From assembly GCA_017656235.1 (NCBI GenBank), contig JACDOF010000001.1, positions 62,001-126,000 on the forward strand: DNA of 64,000 nucleotides, written 5' to 3'. A model generated the notes under the pieces. That model saw only the letters and a list, made by a program, of their open reading frames with translations, had not been told where the DNA came from and made no database searches. Below, piece by piece: positions 44,109 to 54,113 of the stretch. Positions within the stretch are counted from its first letter, which is position 1. Each line of letters starts with the position of its first letter. A program made the translations under genes and the position numbers. This DNA is from Brevibacillus sp. GTDB lineage: Bacteria > Bacillota > Bacilli > Brevibacillales > Brevibacillaceae.

Positions 44109-44120
44109 GTAACCGGTTAC
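44109..44120. promoter_or_regulatory. RbsR/CcpA-type operator, copy 2
   Basis: A second identical palindrome, here within TGTAACCGGTTACA. The two centres are 56 bp apart, suitable for DNA looping by a repressor tetramer or pairs of dimers. It overlaps the leader right before rbsR. Confidence 0.8.
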
Positions 44121-44134
44121 ATATGGACGTGGTG

Positions 44135-45148
44135 ATGAAAGGAATGGCGACGATTCGCGATGTGGCCAAGCTGGCCGGAGTATCGGTGGCAACTGTCTCC
44201 AGAGTACTGAACAAAAACGGCTATGTGAACAAGGAAACGGAACAAAAAGTGGTAAAGGCAATGCAGCAGCTCCAGTACGAGCCAAATGCGGTCGCCAGAG
44301 GACTGGCCGGAAAGCAGACGGGGACGATCGCCTTGATCTTGCCGGACATCTCCAATCCGTTTTTCCCGGAGCTGGCCAGAGGGATCGAAGATGCTGCCCA
44401 GCGTTTGGGGTTTACTGTGATTTTGTGCAATTCCGACGATCAGGGGCAGAAGGAGAAGTCGTACATCGAGGTGCTCCGGAAAAAGTACGTGGATGGCATC
44501 ATCTTTGCTTCCAACACGCTTGGTCAGGAAGAGGTTGTCCAAATGAAGCAAAGCAGCCTGCCGTTCGTGATTCTTGACCGCGCTGTGGCCAACCAGGTGT
44601 GCACCGTGATTCGATGCAACAACTACGAAGGGGCCAAAATGGCTGTGCAGCACCTGCTCGACATCGGCTGCCAGAAGATTGCCCACATCTATGGGCCGCA
44701 AGAGCTGATCACCGCCAGAGAGCGCTTGCGCGGCTATGAGGAGACGGTCAAGGGCTTTCCATGGTATTCTCCCAGCCTGATGGTCCCCGGATCTTTCCGC
44801 TTTGACGGGGGATTGCAGGCAGTCGAGGAACTGCTTCGTTTACATCCTGATGTCGACGGCATCTTTGCCGGCAACGACCTGATGGCGCTGGGCGTGCTGA
44901 AGGGATTGAAGCGAAAGGGAATTGCCGTACCGGATCAAATCGCCGTTTGTGGGTTCGACGGCATCTCGCTAACCGAGATCGCCGAACCGGAGCTGACCAC
45001 GGTTGCCCAGCCCATTTACGAAATGGGGGCGATGGCCGCCGAGGTCCTGATCAAAAAGATTAAAACCGGTGATACCAATCCAGGCTTGTTCGAGTTGGAG
45101 GTCCGGTTGATTCAACGGGATTCAACGAGAAAGAGGGTGAGAGGATGA
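44135..45148 (+). CDS. rbsR: LacI-family ribose operon repressor
   Basis: A protein of 337 residues from this start. The LacI helix-turn-helix is clear (ATIRDVAKLAGVSVATVSRV), followed by a periplasmic-binding-protein-like core (ALILPDISNPFFPELARGIE, FAGNDLMALGVLKGL). It is the first gene of the rbs operon and should bind the two palindromes upstream and respond to ribose. The start is unclear: ATGs at 44123, 44135 and 44144 are in frame and none has a well-spaced ribosome site. The third would give the commonest N-terminus. The end overlaps rbsK by ATGA. Confidence 0.9.
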   Translation: MKGMATIRDVAKLAGVSVATVSRVLNKNGYVNKETEQKVVKAMQQLQYEPNAVARGLAGKQTGTIALILPDISNPFFPELARGIEDAAQRLGFTVILCNSDDQGQKEKSYIEVLRKKYVDGIIFASNTLGQEEVVQMKQSSLPFVILDRAVANQVCTVIRCNNYEGAKMAVQHLLDIGCQKIAHIYGPQELITARERLRGYEETVKGFPWYSPSLMVPGSFRFDGGLQAVEELLRLHPDVDGIFAGNDLMALGVLKGLKRKGIAVPDQIAVCGFDGISLTEIAEPELTTVAQPIYEMGAMAAEVLIKKIKTGDTNPGLFELEVRLIQRDSTRKRVRG

Positions 45149-46074
45149 ACGCAGGTCCCCGCATTGTTGTCGTGGGCAGCGTCAATATGGATATTGTGGT
45201 GGAGGCAGAGCGGCCGCCGAAGATGGGGGAAACCGTATCTGGCAGCAATGCCCATTTCATCCCCGGGGGGAAAGGGGCCAACCAGGCCGTGGCCGCTGTC
45301 AGGCTGGGCGCTGAGACAGCCATGATCGGTGCCATTGGTGACGACGCTTTTGGCAGCCAACTGCTGCAGGCTCTCCGGCAGGAGGGCGTCGACACCAGTG
45401 CCCTGAAAATTGTGGAAGGTACTCCGACTGGGATTGCGTCCATCCTGCTTTCGCAGGGGGACAACTGTATCGTCGTGGTTCCGGGAGCCAACGCTCGCTG
45501 TCGTTCGGAAGATATCGATGCCCATCAATCGCTGATCCAGGCCGCTGACGTCATGCTGCTGCAGCTGGAGATCCCGCTGGAAACCGTGGTGTATGCGGCT
45601 GAGGCGGCCAAGCGGCATGGAAAGCGGGTCATCCTGAATCCCGCTCCCGCCCGGGAACTGCCTGATCGGCTGCTGGCCAACGTAGATGTAATCATTCCCA
45701 ATCAGTCGGAACTGGCGCTACTGTCCGGGGTGGATGCGTCTGATGAGCGGCACTTGGAAACAGCGATGAGGGCCTTGTTGGACAGAGGGGTGGAGACGGT
45801 AATCACGACACTTGGCGCGAAGGGGTCCGCCTTTCTGACGAAGGCCGGAGGGCTTCAGGTCGTGCCCGGCTGCAGCGTGCCGGTGGTGGATACCACCGGT
45901 GCCGGCGACTCCTTCAACGCTGCCGTCGCATACTCGCTTGCAACGGGGAAAACCGTGGCCGAGGCAGTATCTTTTGCCAACAAAGCAGCCGCTTTGGCCG
46001 TGACCAAACTGGGGGCACAGCAGGGGATGCCCACAAGAGAAGAAGTGGAACAGTTTCAACAGAAGCAAGGGTGA
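45145..46074 (+). CDS. rbsK: Ribokinase
   Basis: A 309-residue PfkB-family sugar kinase. Seen are the N-terminal VVVGSVNMDIVV, the GG motif block FIPGGKGANQAVAA and the C-terminal anion-hole and catalytic base in VVDTTGAGDSFNAAVAY. It phosphorylates ribose to ribose 5-phosphate after import by RbsACB. Its start overlaps the rbsR stop and its stop nearly meets rbsD, so translation is coupled. Confidence 0.95.
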   Translation: MNAGPRIVVVGSVNMDIVVEAERPPKMGETVSGSNAHFIPGGKGANQAVAAVRLGAETAMIGAIGDDAFGSQLLQALRQEGVDTSALKIVEGTPTGIASILLSQGDNCIVVVPGANARCRSEDIDAHQSLIQAADVMLLQLEIPLETVVYAAEAAKRHGKRVILNPAPARELPDRLLANVDVIIPNQSELALLSGVDASDERHLETAMRALLDRGVETVITTLGAKGSAFLTKAGGLQVVPGCSVPVVDTTGAGDSFNAAVAYSLATGKTVAEAVSFANKAAALAVTKLGAQQGMPTREEVEQFQQKQG

Positions 46075-46079
46075 AAACA

Positions 46080-46475
46080 GTGAAAAAAATAGGAATCTTG
46101 AACAGTGAAATCTCCAGCGTTATCAGCGAATTGGGCCATACGGATCTAATCGTCATCTGCGATGCGGGCCTGCCGATTCCTTCACATGTGAAGCGGATCG
46201 ATCTCGCCCTTACCCCGGGGACGCCATCGTTTTTGGAGACCCTTGCCGCCGTACTCACGGAGATGCAGGTGGAGAAAGCGTATTGGGCCCACGAGGCAAA
46301 GGAGAAAAACGGCCTGCTGCTGCAAAGCGGCCAGGAATTGCTGCAGGGCGCAGAACAGAAATTTGTCTCTCACGTCGACTTGAAAGAGATGACCAAGCAA
46401 GCCAGGGCGGTCATACGCACCGGAGAATGTACGCCATATGCCAACGTGATCCTGCAGTCAGGCGTTATCTTCTGA
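46080..46475 (+). CDS. rbsD: D-ribose pyranase
   Basis: A 131-residue protein with the RbsD N-terminus KKIGILNSEISSVISELGHTD, the block VICDAGLPIP and the C-terminal RTGECTPYANVIL with the conserved catalytic region. It interconverts pyranose and furanose forms of ribose. I chose the GTG at 46080, six bases after AGGGTGA, which gives the usual length; a GTG nine bases earlier overlaps the rbsK stop. Confidence 0.93.
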   Translation: MKKIGILNSEISSVISELGHTDLIVICDAGLPIPSHVKRIDLALTPGTPSFLETLAAVLTEMQVEKAYWAHEAKEKNGLLLQSGQELLQGAEQKFVSHVDLKEMTKQARAVIRTGECTPYANVILQSGVIF

Positions 46476-46491
46476 AAAAGGGGGGAGGATC

Positions 46492-48000
46492 GTGACACAA
46501 TACCTCTTGGAAATGAAGGGGATCAGCAAATCATTTGCCGGTGTAAACGTCCTTCAAAACGTTCAGTTTACGCTGATGCGCGGTGAAGTACATGCCTTGA
46601 TGGGCGAAAACGGAGCGGGCAAATCCACCCTGATGAAGATTCTGGGCGGCATCTACAGTCGTGACAGCGGTTCGATTGAGGTAAAGGGAGAAGCTGTCCC
46701 CAACATGACGACGTCTGCTGCCGCCAGGTTGGGAATTGCCATCATCCATCAAGAGCTAAACCTGGTCTCCGATCTAAGCGTGGCCGAAAACATTTTTCTT
46801 GGTCGGGAATACCGGCTAAAGGGGACGCCGTTTGTCAACTGGCCGCGGATGCGAAAAGAAGCAGGCCGCGCGTTGGCACAGTTGGGTATCGAGATTGATC
46901 CCGATAGGCCGGTCGGGCAGCTTTCGGTCGGGCAGCAGCAGATGGTGGAGATCGCCAAGGCGCTGTCCATGCAGGCGGACATCCTGGTCCTGGACGAACC
47001 GACCGCCGCGCTGACCAACCGCGAGATTGACGCACTTTTTCAAGTAATCGCTTCGCTGAAGAAAAAAGGTGTCGGCATGATTTACATCTCTCATCGCATG
47101 GAAGAGATTTTTCAAATTTGCGACAGGATTACCGTGCTGCGCGACGGGCAGTATGTGGGAACAAAACAAGCCCGGGAAACGAACATGGACGAACTGGTCC
47201 GCATGATGGTAGGGCGGGAGATCACGGAGAGGTTTCCCAAAGTGAAGGTGGACCCCGGCCCGGAAAGGATACGAGTGGAAAATCTTTCGGTAAAGGGAAA
47301 ACTGCGCAACATTTCGCTCTCTGTTCGCAGCGGAGAAATTCTCGGCGTTGCCGGGCTGATGGGGGCCGGCCGCACGGAACTGGCCCGAGCCCTCTTTGGT
47401 GTCGAACCTCTGGAGCATGGGCGAATCTACGTCGACGACCGGCAGGTAACCATCAGGCGGCCGATCGATGCGATCAACGCCGGTATCGCCTTGGTGACGG
47501 AAAATCGCAAGGAGGAAGGCCTGGTGCTCTCCTTATCCATTCGGGAAAACCTGGCGCTGCCGAACCTCGGTTCCCTGTCCGCATACGGGTTTGTCAAGGG
47601 CGGAGAAGAAAGTCGACTGACCGAGCACACAATCAGGCAGTTGTCCATCAAAACGACGGATGGGGAGAAAACCGTCGGTTCACTCAGCGGCGGTAATCAG
47701 CAAAAGGTGGTAATCGGCAAATGGTTGGCGACCCGTCCCAAAATCCTGATCCTGGACGAACCGACAAGGGGCGTGGACATCGGCGCGAAAAAGGAACTGT
47801 ACGAGTTGATGAACCGGCTGGTTCAAGAGGGCGTGGCCATTATCATGATCTCGTCGGAACTGCCCGAAGTGCTGGGGATGAGCGACCGGATTATCGTGAT
47901 GCACGAGGGCCGTGTCACGGGTGAGTTCTTGCGGGAAGAAGCGACACAGGAAAACATTATGTACGCTGCGTCGGGAGGAGGGAAGCTCAATGCAAGCTGA
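46492..48000 (+). CDS. rbsA: Ribose ABC transporter ATPase
   Basis: A 502-residue protein with two fused ABC domains, as in all sugar importers of this class. The first domain has Walker [10 protein letters not shown] and signature LSVGQQQM. The second has a degenerate Walker A region ([10 protein letters not shown]) and signature LSGGNQQK. It drives ribose import with RbsC and RbsB. The start is a GTG at 46492 with GGGGGGAGG. The end overlaps rbsC by 11 bp. Confidence 0.95.
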   Translation: MTQYLLEMKGISKSFAGVNVLQNVQFTLMRGEVHALMGENGAGKSTLMKILGGIYSRDSGSIEVKGEAVPNMTTSAAARLGIAIIHQELNLVSDLSVAENIFLGREYRLKGTPFVNWPRMRKEAGRALAQLGIEIDPDRPVGQLSVGQQQMVEIAKALSMQADILVLDEPTAALTNREIDALFQVIASLKKKGVGMIYISHRMEEIFQICDRITVLRDGQYVGTKQARETNMDELVRMMVGREITERFPKVKVDPGPERIRVENLSVKGKLRNISLSVRSGEILGVAGLMGAGRTELARALFGVEPLEHGRIYVDDRQVTIRRPIDAINAGIALVTENRKEEGLVLSLSIRENLALPNLGSLSAYGFVKGGEESRLTEHTIRQLSIKTTDGEKTVGSLSGGNQQKVVIGKWLATRPKILILDEPTRGVDIGAKKELYELMNRLVQEGVAIIMISSELPEVLGMSDRIIVMHEGRVTGEFLREEATQENIMYAASGGGKLNAS

Positions 48001-48946
48001 TCGGCTCGCTTTTTGGAAACAGGGAGGAAACATCCTGCAGCGGATGGGACCGTTTTTAGGGCTGGTGCTGATCGTGGTCGTCCTCAGCTTTCTCAGCGAC
48101 AACTTTTTGACGATCAGCAACATTTTCAATGTGCTGCGGCAAATATCCATCAATGCCCTGATCGCCTTCGGCATGACCTTTGTGATTCTGACCGGCGGCA
48201 TCGACTTGTCTGTGGGCTCCATTCTGGCGCTGTCTGCCGCATTGACGGCCGGACTGATGACCGGCGGTACGGATCCGGTTCTGGCCGTACTCGCGGGGCT
48301 TGCCGCCGGGGGACTGATGGGCGCGGCCAACGGAATTCTGATCGCCAAAGGAAAGGTGGCTCCGTTTATCGCCACCCTGGCGACGATGACCCTGTTTCGC
48401 GGCTTGACGCTGGTCTATACCGAAGGAAGGCCGATCACCGGGCTTCCTGATGGCTTTGCGATGATTGGCAAAGGGTTCTTTCTGGAGATCCCCATGCCGG
48501 TCATCTGGATGCTGATCTCTTTTGTCATCTTGTGGATCATCCTCAGGTATTCCACCTTCGGCCGGCATGTCTATGCCCTGGGGAGCAATGAGGAGGCGAC
48601 CAGACTTTCCGGCATCAACACCGGCCGAGTAAAGATTTGGGTGTACGCGCTCAGCGGCTTTTTTGCCGCACTCAGCGGCATCATCCTGACTTCCCGGCTC
48701 AACTCTGCACAACCGACAGCCGGCACCTCCTACGAACTGGATGCGATTGCAGCAGTCGTACTGGGCGGTACCAGTCTGGCCGGCGGAAAAGGTTGGATCG
48801 CAGGGACGCTGATTGGGGCGATGATTATTGGCGTGTTGGATAACGGTCTCAATCTGCTCAACGTCTCTTCCTTTTACCAGCTTGTCGTAAAAGGTGGAGT
48901 GATTCTGTTGGCGGTATTGCTGGACCGATCCAAAATAAACAAGTAG
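47990..48946 (+). CDS. rbsC: Ribose ABC transporter permease
   Basis: A 318-residue membrane protein with about ten helices and the BPD_transp_2 features [21 protein letters not shown] and [11 protein letters not shown]. It forms the membrane channel of the ribose importer. I chose the ATG at 47990, behind GGGAGGAGGG inside the end of rbsA; longer in-frame starts lie inside rbsA without ribosome sites. Confidence 0.94.
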   Translation: MQADRLAFWKQGGNILQRMGPFLGLVLIVVVLSFLSDNFLTISNIFNVLRQISINALIAFGMTFVILTGGIDLSVGSILALSAALTAGLMTGGTDPVLAVLAGLAAGGLMGAANGILIAKGKVAPFIATLATMTLFRGLTLVYTEGRPITGLPDGFAMIGKGFFLEIPMPVIWMLISFVILWIILRYSTFGRHVYALGSNEEATRLSGINTGRVKIWVYALSGFFAALSGIILTSRLNSAQPTAGTSYELDAIAAVVLGGTSLAGGKGWIAGTLIGAMIIGVLDNGLNLLNVSSFYQLVVKGGVILLAVLLDRSKINK

Positions 48947-48969
48947 CAAGTGCAGAAGGGGGAAAAAAG

Positions 48970-49917
48970 ATGAAAAAGTTGTGGAAACTTGGATTGGCTT
49001 CGCTGCTTTTGTTGGGAGCTCTGGCCGGCTGCTCGACCGAGTCCAGCCTGGAATCCGGCAGTGATGCCAAACCACAGGGAGAAGAAACCAAAGCGGACAA
49101 GGTAACCATTGGCTTGGCGATTTCCACCCTGAACAACCCGTTCTTTGTCACCTTGAAGGAGGGGGCGGAAAAAGCGGCAAATGAAGCTGGTGTTGATTTG
49201 ATTGTCGTGGATGCACAGGACGACACGGCCAAACAGATCAGCGGCGTGGAAGACCTGATCCAGCAAAAGGTCGATGTGATTTTGATCAACCCGACCGATG
49301 GCGCGGCCATCGTAACGGCGGTAGAATCGGCCAACAAGGCCAATATTCCGGTTATTACCGTGGACCGTTCGGCAGAAGGGGGCGAAGTGGCTGCCCATAT
49401 TGCCTCTGACAACGTGAAAGGCGGTTTGTTGGCAGGCGAGTACATCATCCAGAAGCTGGGCATGAAGGGGAATATCGTGGAACTGGAAGGCATCCCGGGA
49501 ACCTCGGCGGCCCGTGACCGCGGCAAAGGGTTCCACTCCGCCGTTGACGGCCATGAAGGGATCAAAGTGGTGGCGCAGCAGCCGGCTGACTTTGACCGCG
49601 CAAAGGGCCTGAGCGTGATGGAGAACATTCTCCAGGCACAGCAGGACATTCAGGCTGTCTTTGCCCACAATGACGAGATGGCCTTGGGCGCTCTGCAGGC
49701 GATCGAGGCAGCAGGGTTAACGGACGTGCTGGTGGTTGGTTTTGACGCCACGGATGACGCCGTGAAAGCAGTGAATGAAGGGAAAATGGCGGCCACCGTT
49801 GCCCAGAAACCCGGCTTGATCGGGGAAACGGCGGTTAAAACGGCGATCCAGGTAAGCAAAGGGGAAAAAGTGGAAGAGTTTATTCCGGTTGAACTGGAAC
49901 TGGTGACGAAGCAGTAA
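48970..49917 (+). CDS. rbsB: Ribose-binding lipoprotein
   Basis: A 315-residue binding protein with a lipoprotein signal (lipobox LAGC) and the sugar-binding fold of the RbsB group: TIGLAISTLNNPFFVTLKEG, INPTDGAAIVTAVESANKA, TVDRSAEGGEVAAHIASDN and AVFAHNDEMALGALQAIEA. It is the last gene of the operon. The terminator at 49932-49964 follows directly. Confidence 0.94.
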   Translation: MKKLWKLGLASLLLLGALAGCSTESSLESGSDAKPQGEETKADKVTIGLAISTLNNPFFVTLKEGAEKAANEAGVDLIVVDAQDDTAKQISGVEDLIQQKVDVILINPTDGAAIVTAVESANKANIPVITVDRSAEGGEVAAHIASDNVKGGLLAGEYIIQKLGMKGNIVELEGIPGTSAARDRGKGFHSAVDGHEGIKVVAQQPADFDRAKGLSVMENILQAQQDIQAVFAHNDEMALGALQAIEAAGLTDVLVVGFDATDDAVKAVNEGKMAATVAQKPGLIGETAVKTAIQVSKGEKVEEFIPVELELVTKQ

Positions 49918-49931
49918 AACTGCCGATCTGG

Positions 49932-49964
49932 GGAAAAGCGGGCTGATGGCCCGCTTTTCCTTTT
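49932..49964 (+). terminator. Terminator of the ribose operon
   Basis: A 12-bp perfect stem (49932-49943 with 49949-49960), a 5-base loop and a T-run. Confidence 0.88.
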
Positions 49965-50123
49965 ATTACCTGGCACACATAACATGATTTATTGCAAACT
50001 GCTGTACCATGCTTTAAACCCTGACAGGCTTTCCAGGACCTCATACATGATTTGATCTTTTACAGAAGACGCATGTAGCGATGGTCGTTCCAAACACGCT
50101 TGGGTGTTCGCCAGGTTTTTTCA

Positions 50124-50152
50124 TTTACATACCGAACGTGTATTCTTACAAT
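50124..50152 (+). promoter_or_regulatory. mrfAB promoter overlapping a LexA-like box
   Basis: TTTACA (50124-50129) and TACAAT (50147-50152) are 17 bp apart. CGAACGTGTATTC at 50133-50145, inside the spacer, matches the Gram-positive LexA consensus CGAACRNRYGTTC at all but one position. A repressor there would block the promoter. Confidence 0.6.
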
Positions 50153-50177
50153 AGTGGAAGGAAAGAAGGTGATGACG

Positions 50178-52460
50178 ATGAAACAAAAGCGGCAGATCGC
50201 CGAGGTACTGGAACGGCTGAAATCAGACGAACGGTTCGGCAAGCAGATTGTCCACTGGCAGACGATTCCGCCGCGAGAGGCGCGATTGGCTCCATTTCCC
50301 GACGATCTCGATCAGCGCATCCGGCAGACCCTGTCCAAACGGGGAATCAACTCGCTGTACATCCACCAGGCGACGGCGTATCGACTCGTACGGGAGGGAA
50401 AGCACATCGTGGCGGTGACGCCTACCGCTTCCGGAAAGAGTTTGTGTTACCATCTGCCGATCTTGCAGGCGCTGGCCGAAGAGCCGCAGGTACGCGCACT
50501 CTATTTGTTTCCGACGAAGGCTTTGGCGCAGGATCAGAAGAGCGAACTGGTGGCATGGACCGATGAGATGGGACTGCCGATCAAAACGGAGACTTATGAC
50601 GGCGATACCCCGGCCAGCATTCGGCAGGTGGTCCGCCAGGCAGGCAGCATCGTCATTACCAACCCGGATATGCTTCATTCCGCCATTCTGCCTCATCACA
50701 CCAAGTGGGTTTCTTTTTTTGAACATCTGCGCTATGTGGTAATCGACGAACTGCACACCTATCGGGGCGTGTTTGGGAGCCATGTGGCCAATGTCATCCG
50801 CCGCCTGAAACGGATCTGCGCTTTTTACGGGAGCAGCCCGCAGTTTATCTGCACTTCCGCCACCATCGCCAATCCCAAGGAGTTGGGCGAGCGTCTGACG
50901 GAGGAAGAGATGGTTCTGGTTGACGACAATGGTGCGCCTTCCGGACGCAAACACTTTCTGTTTTACAATCCCCCCGTTGTCAACCGTCAGCTTAACATCC
51001 GCCGCAGTGCCACGCTGGAGGCGCGTGATGTGGCGGCTGCCTTTCTGACCAGCGGGATTCAGACCATCTTGTTTGCGCGCAGCCGGGTACGGGTGGAGAT
51101 TTTGCTTACGTATCTGCAGGAGTTGATCAAAAAGAAGGTGGGGGCGAAGACCATCCAGGGCTATCGCGGCGGTTACCTGCCCAGTCAGCGGCGGGCGATA
51201 GAACGCGGGCTCAGGAACGGCGAGATTCTCGGTGTTGTCAGCACCAACGCGCTGGAATTGGGGGTGGACATCGGTCAGCTGCAAGCCTGCGTGATCACCG
51301 GTTATCCCGGTTCCATCGCCAGTGTGTGGCAGCAGGCGGGACGTGCCGGCAGACGTCAGGACGAATCGGTCGTCGTGCTGGTCGGCAGTTCGTCACCGCT
51401 GGATCAGTACGTGCTTCAGCATCCCGAGTACTTTTTCGGGCAAAGTCCCGAAGCGGCGCGGATCAACCCGGACAATCTGATCATTCTGGTCGATCATCTC
51501 AAGTGTGCTGCGTTCGAGCTTCCTTTCAGGGAAGGGGAGCGATTTGGCCGTGCCGAAGTGACGGAGATTCTGCAGTTCCTGACGGACGAACAGATTCTTC
51601 ATCACGCCAGAGGGAAGTGGTTCTGGATGAATGAATCGTTCCCCGCTCACGAAATCAGTCTGCGCTCCGCTTCTCAGGAAAATGTGGTGATTATTGACAT
51701 CAGTGAACAGGGAAATGAACGCGTGATCGGGGAGATGGACCGCTTCAGTTCGCTCACGCTGCTGCACGAAGAGGCGATTTACCTGCATCAGGGCGTCCAG
51801 TATCAGGTGGAGAAACTGGACTATGCGGAAAAGAAAGCGTATGTGCGGGAAGTACAGGTTGATTATTACACCGACGCCAATCTGGCGGTGCAGTTGAAAG
51901 TTCTCGAACAGGAGGAATCGGTTGGCGGGGAGCAGGTGGAATACGCCTACGGCGAAGTGTCTGTCCATGCCATGGCAACCATCTTTAAAAAGATCAAGTT
52001 TGAAACGCACGAAAACATCGGCTCGGGTCCGATTCACCTGCCGGAAGAGGAGCTGCATACCAATGCCGCGTGGATCAGTTTCCGCGAAACGCTGCTGACT
52101 AAAATGGGCAAGGCGGAAGCGGAACGGGGGTTGGCAGGATTGGCTTACGTCCTTAAGCACGTCGCACCGCTGTTTGTGATGTGTGACCCGCAGGATCTGC
52201 ACGTCGTCGCGCAGCGAAAAGCGGTCCATTCCGGTGAACCGACCATCTTTCTCTACGATCGTTACCCGGGGGGAATCGGTTTGAGCGAGCAGGTCTTTCA
52301 GGAGATGCCCACCATTCTGGCCGAGGCGGAAAAGCTGATCTGCTCCTGTCCGTGTGAAAAAGGGTGTCCCTCCTGTACCGGTGCTTCGGAAGAGGGAGAA
52401 AAAGAACTGGCCCTGACCTTGCTCAGAGCTGCATGGGGAGGAAGCCTGCATGTCTCTTAA
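50178..52460 (+). CDS. mrfA: DEAD/DEAH-box helicase of the mitomycin repair pair (MrfA/YprA)
   Basis: A 760-residue superfamily 2 helicase. Seen are motif I TPTASGKSLCYHLP, motif II VVIDELHTYRG, the SAT motif CTSATIANP, motif VI QQAGRAGRR and the C-terminal DUF1998 zinc region with four cysteines in CSCPCEKGCPSC. In Bacillus subtilis MrfA acts with MrfB to remove mitomycin-C adducts without UvrABC. I chose the ATG at 50178, six bases after AAGGTG; an ATG six bases earlier is also possible. The end overlaps mrfB by 11 bp. Confidence 0.92.
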   Translation: MKQKRQIAEVLERLKSDERFGKQIVHWQTIPPREARLAPFPDDLDQRIRQTLSKRGINSLYIHQATAYRLVREGKHIVAVTPTASGKSLCYHLPILQALAEEPQVRALYLFPTKALAQDQKSELVAWTDEMGLPIKTETYDGDTPASIRQVVRQAGSIVITNPDMLHSAILPHHTKWVSFFEHLRYVVIDELHTYRGVFGSHVANVIRRLKRICAFYGSSPQFICTSATIANPKELGERLTEEEMVLVDDNGAPSGRKHFLFYNPPVVNRQLNIRRSATLEARDVAAAFLTSGIQTILFARSRVRVEILLTYLQELIKKKVGAKTIQGYRGGYLPSQRRAIERGLRNGEILGVVSTNALELGVDIGQLQACVITGYPGSIASVWQQAGRAGRRQDESVVVLVGSSSPLDQYVLQHPEYFFGQSPEAARINPDNLIILVDHLKCAAFELPFREGERFGRAEVTEILQFLTDEQILHHARGKWFWMNESFPAHEISLRSASQENVVIIDISEQGNERVIGEMDRFSSLTLLHEEAIYLHQGVQYQVEKLDYAEKKAYVREVQVDYYTDANLAVQLKVLEQEESVGGEQVEYAYGEVSVHAMATIFKKIKFETHENIGSGPIHLPEEELHTNAAWISFRETLLTKMGKAEAERGLAGLAYVLKHVAPLFVMCDPQDLHVVAQRKAVHSGEPTIFLYDRYPGGIGLSEQVFQEMPTILAEAEKLICSCPCEKGCPSCTGASEEGEKELALTLLRAAWGGSLHVS

Positions 52461-53805
52461 AGCAAAACTGCAGCGCCTCAAAGGACATCTTACCCGGGAG
52501 GTGAAGCAGGCAGCGGAGGCCGTACCGCAAGAATGGCAGCAGGAACCAGGAAGTGCCAACCGGACGGGCCTGCCTGTTGAGTCGACTGTTGAGTCAACCA
52601 CAGTCGAACGCATGTCGGACGGGTCCATACCGTTTCTCCCCGAATGGACAGCACTTGCGGCAAGACCGTATATCTACCATGACCGGTACGTGATGGTACG
52701 TGAGGTGCGCTATCCTCTTTCACAGCGGCACGGACGGTACCGGTTTGCACAGCTGTACGAGGTGATCGAGGACTGGGAACGGGCTTCGGCAGACCATCCG
52801 TTATCGGCGGCAAATCTTGCGGCTGACGCACTGCTGTTCTTTGATACGGAGACGACGGGGCTAAATGGAGGAGTGGGCAATACCGTCTTTCTACTTGGCT
52901 ACAGTCGGGTTGAAGGGGATGAGGTGATTGTCCGCCAGCATTTCCTGGCTGCGCCCGATGCGGAGGTCGCGCTGTATCAGTCGTTTCTCGATTCGGTCAG
53001 GGAATTCAGCCATCTCGTTACGTTTAACGGCAAAGCGTTTGACTGGCCCCAGGTGAAAACGAGGCATACCTTGATTCGGGACGAGGTTCCCCAACTGCCG
53101 GCGTTTGGTCATCTCGATTTGCTGCACGGGGCAAGACGTTTGTGGAAGCACCACCTCCCGTCCTGCCGTCTGTCGTTGATTGAGCAGCAGAAGCTGGGCG
53201 TGTGGCGAGAAGAAGATGTGCCGGGGTACATGGCGCCGCTCGCCTACTTCGACTACCTGAACGAGCGGGACCCCCGCCTGATACAAGGAGTGCTGAAGCA
53301 CAATGAAAGGGATGTGCTGTCACTGATCACACTGTACATTCATCTTTCCAAGCTGCTGCTTGCGCACGAATCTTCCGCTGTCTCACCCGAGGAGCTGTTT
53401 GAGACTGCCCGCTGGTACGAAGCGCTCGGCCAGTGGGAGCGGGCCATCCAGCGGTACCGGGCCGTTGCGGAAAGCTGTACCGGGAGTGGAACGCAGGTAG
53501 GGGTAAACGCGCTGATCGCACTGGGCCATCTCTACAAAAAACAGAAAAAGTGGCAGCAGGCGATCAGCATCTGGGAGCAGTGCATGGCCACATGTTCCTA
53601 TTTGCCGGAAGAGGTGTATCTGGAAGCGGCCAAAATCTGCGAACACCAGCTAAAAGATTATGAGAAAGCGCTCCACTATGCCAAGCAGGCCTTGTCGCTG
53701 CGGAAGAAAAAAAGCAGCCTGCTGCGGCACAAGTTCAGCGCAGAGCTGGCCGCCTACCAAAAACGAATCGAACGTCTGGAACAGAAGCTGTTCAGATTGG
53801 TGTAG
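52450..53805 (+). CDS. mrfB: DEDDh-type exonuclease of the mitomycin repair pair (MrfB/YprB)
   Basis: A 451-residue protein with an RNase H-like exonuclease domain: FFDTETTGLNGG (first Asp and Glu), VTFNGKAFDWP and HNERDVLSL (last catalytic residues). A C-terminal helical, TPR-like region spans roughly residues 310-450. A polar N-terminal tail of about 80 residues precedes the catalytic domain. It overlaps mrfA by 11 bp, as expected for partners. The reaction is nucleolytic processing of mitomycin-damaged DNA. Confidence 0.92.
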   Translation: MSLKAKLQRLKGHLTREVKQAAEAVPQEWQQEPGSANRTGLPVESTVESTTVERMSDGSIPFLPEWTALAARPYIYHDRYVMVREVRYPLSQRHGRYRFAQLYEVIEDWERASADHPLSAANLAADALLFFDTETTGLNGGVGNTVFLLGYSRVEGDEVIVRQHFLAAPDAEVALYQSFLDSVREFSHLVTFNGKAFDWPQVKTRHTLIRDEVPQLPAFGHLDLLHGARRLWKHHLPSCRLSLIEQQKLGVWREEDVPGYMAPLAYFDYLNERDPRLIQGVLKHNERDVLSLITLYIHLSKLLLAHESSAVSPEELFETARWYEALGQWERAIQRYRAVAESCTGSGTQVGVNALIALGHLYKKQKKWQQAISIWEQCMATCSYLPEEVYLEAAKICEHQLKDYEKALHYAKQALSLRKKKSSLLRHKFSAELAAYQKRIERLEQKLFRLV

Positions 53806-53813
53806 CTTCAGGT

Positions 53814-53969
53814 CTACTCTTCGTTCCAGGGGACGGGACGGGCGGAGGGAATGGGATACTGCCCGTCTTCTTCAGCCGTTGGCATTTTCGATTTGTCGAT
53901 CGAACCAACCGGGACGCCCCGCTCAACGCTGTAGATGACGTCGGCTTGTTTTCCTTCTTGGTTTGGCAT
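53814..53969 (-). CDS. Small hypothetical protein (51 residues)
   Basis: A short frame with a very good GAGGAGGTGA site ahead of its ATG at 53969. It encodes a hydrophilic protein beginning MPNQEGKQADVIYSVERG and ending in a proline-rich tail (PIPSARPVPWNEE). I do not recognise the family. It converges with mrfB and ends nine bases after the mrfB stop. Confidence 0.65.
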   Translation of the reverse strand: MPNQEGKQADVIYSVERGVPVGSIDKSKMPTAEEDGQYPIPSARPVPWNEE

Positions 53970-54085
53970 GGACCTGCTTCACCTCCTCGATTACTGGAGA
54001 GGGGGTTCTCCTCCATATCCAGCACTTGTGAATAAAATCTGGTTTGCAGGGAAAGGCTAGGGGTAGCGTACTATCCCCCTACTTT

Positions 54086-54112
54086 CCCCTCGCGTTAGCG
54101 GGGGATTTTTCT
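54086..54112 (+). terminator. GC-rich hairpin with T-run
   Basis: CCCCTCGC and GCGGGGG pair around a GTTA loop and are followed by ATTTTTCTTTT. It is a terminator-like structure with no clear gene immediately upstream on the plus strand. It may be left over from the lost 5' part of the adjacent ATPase region. Confidence 0.55.
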
Positions 54113-54113
54113 T

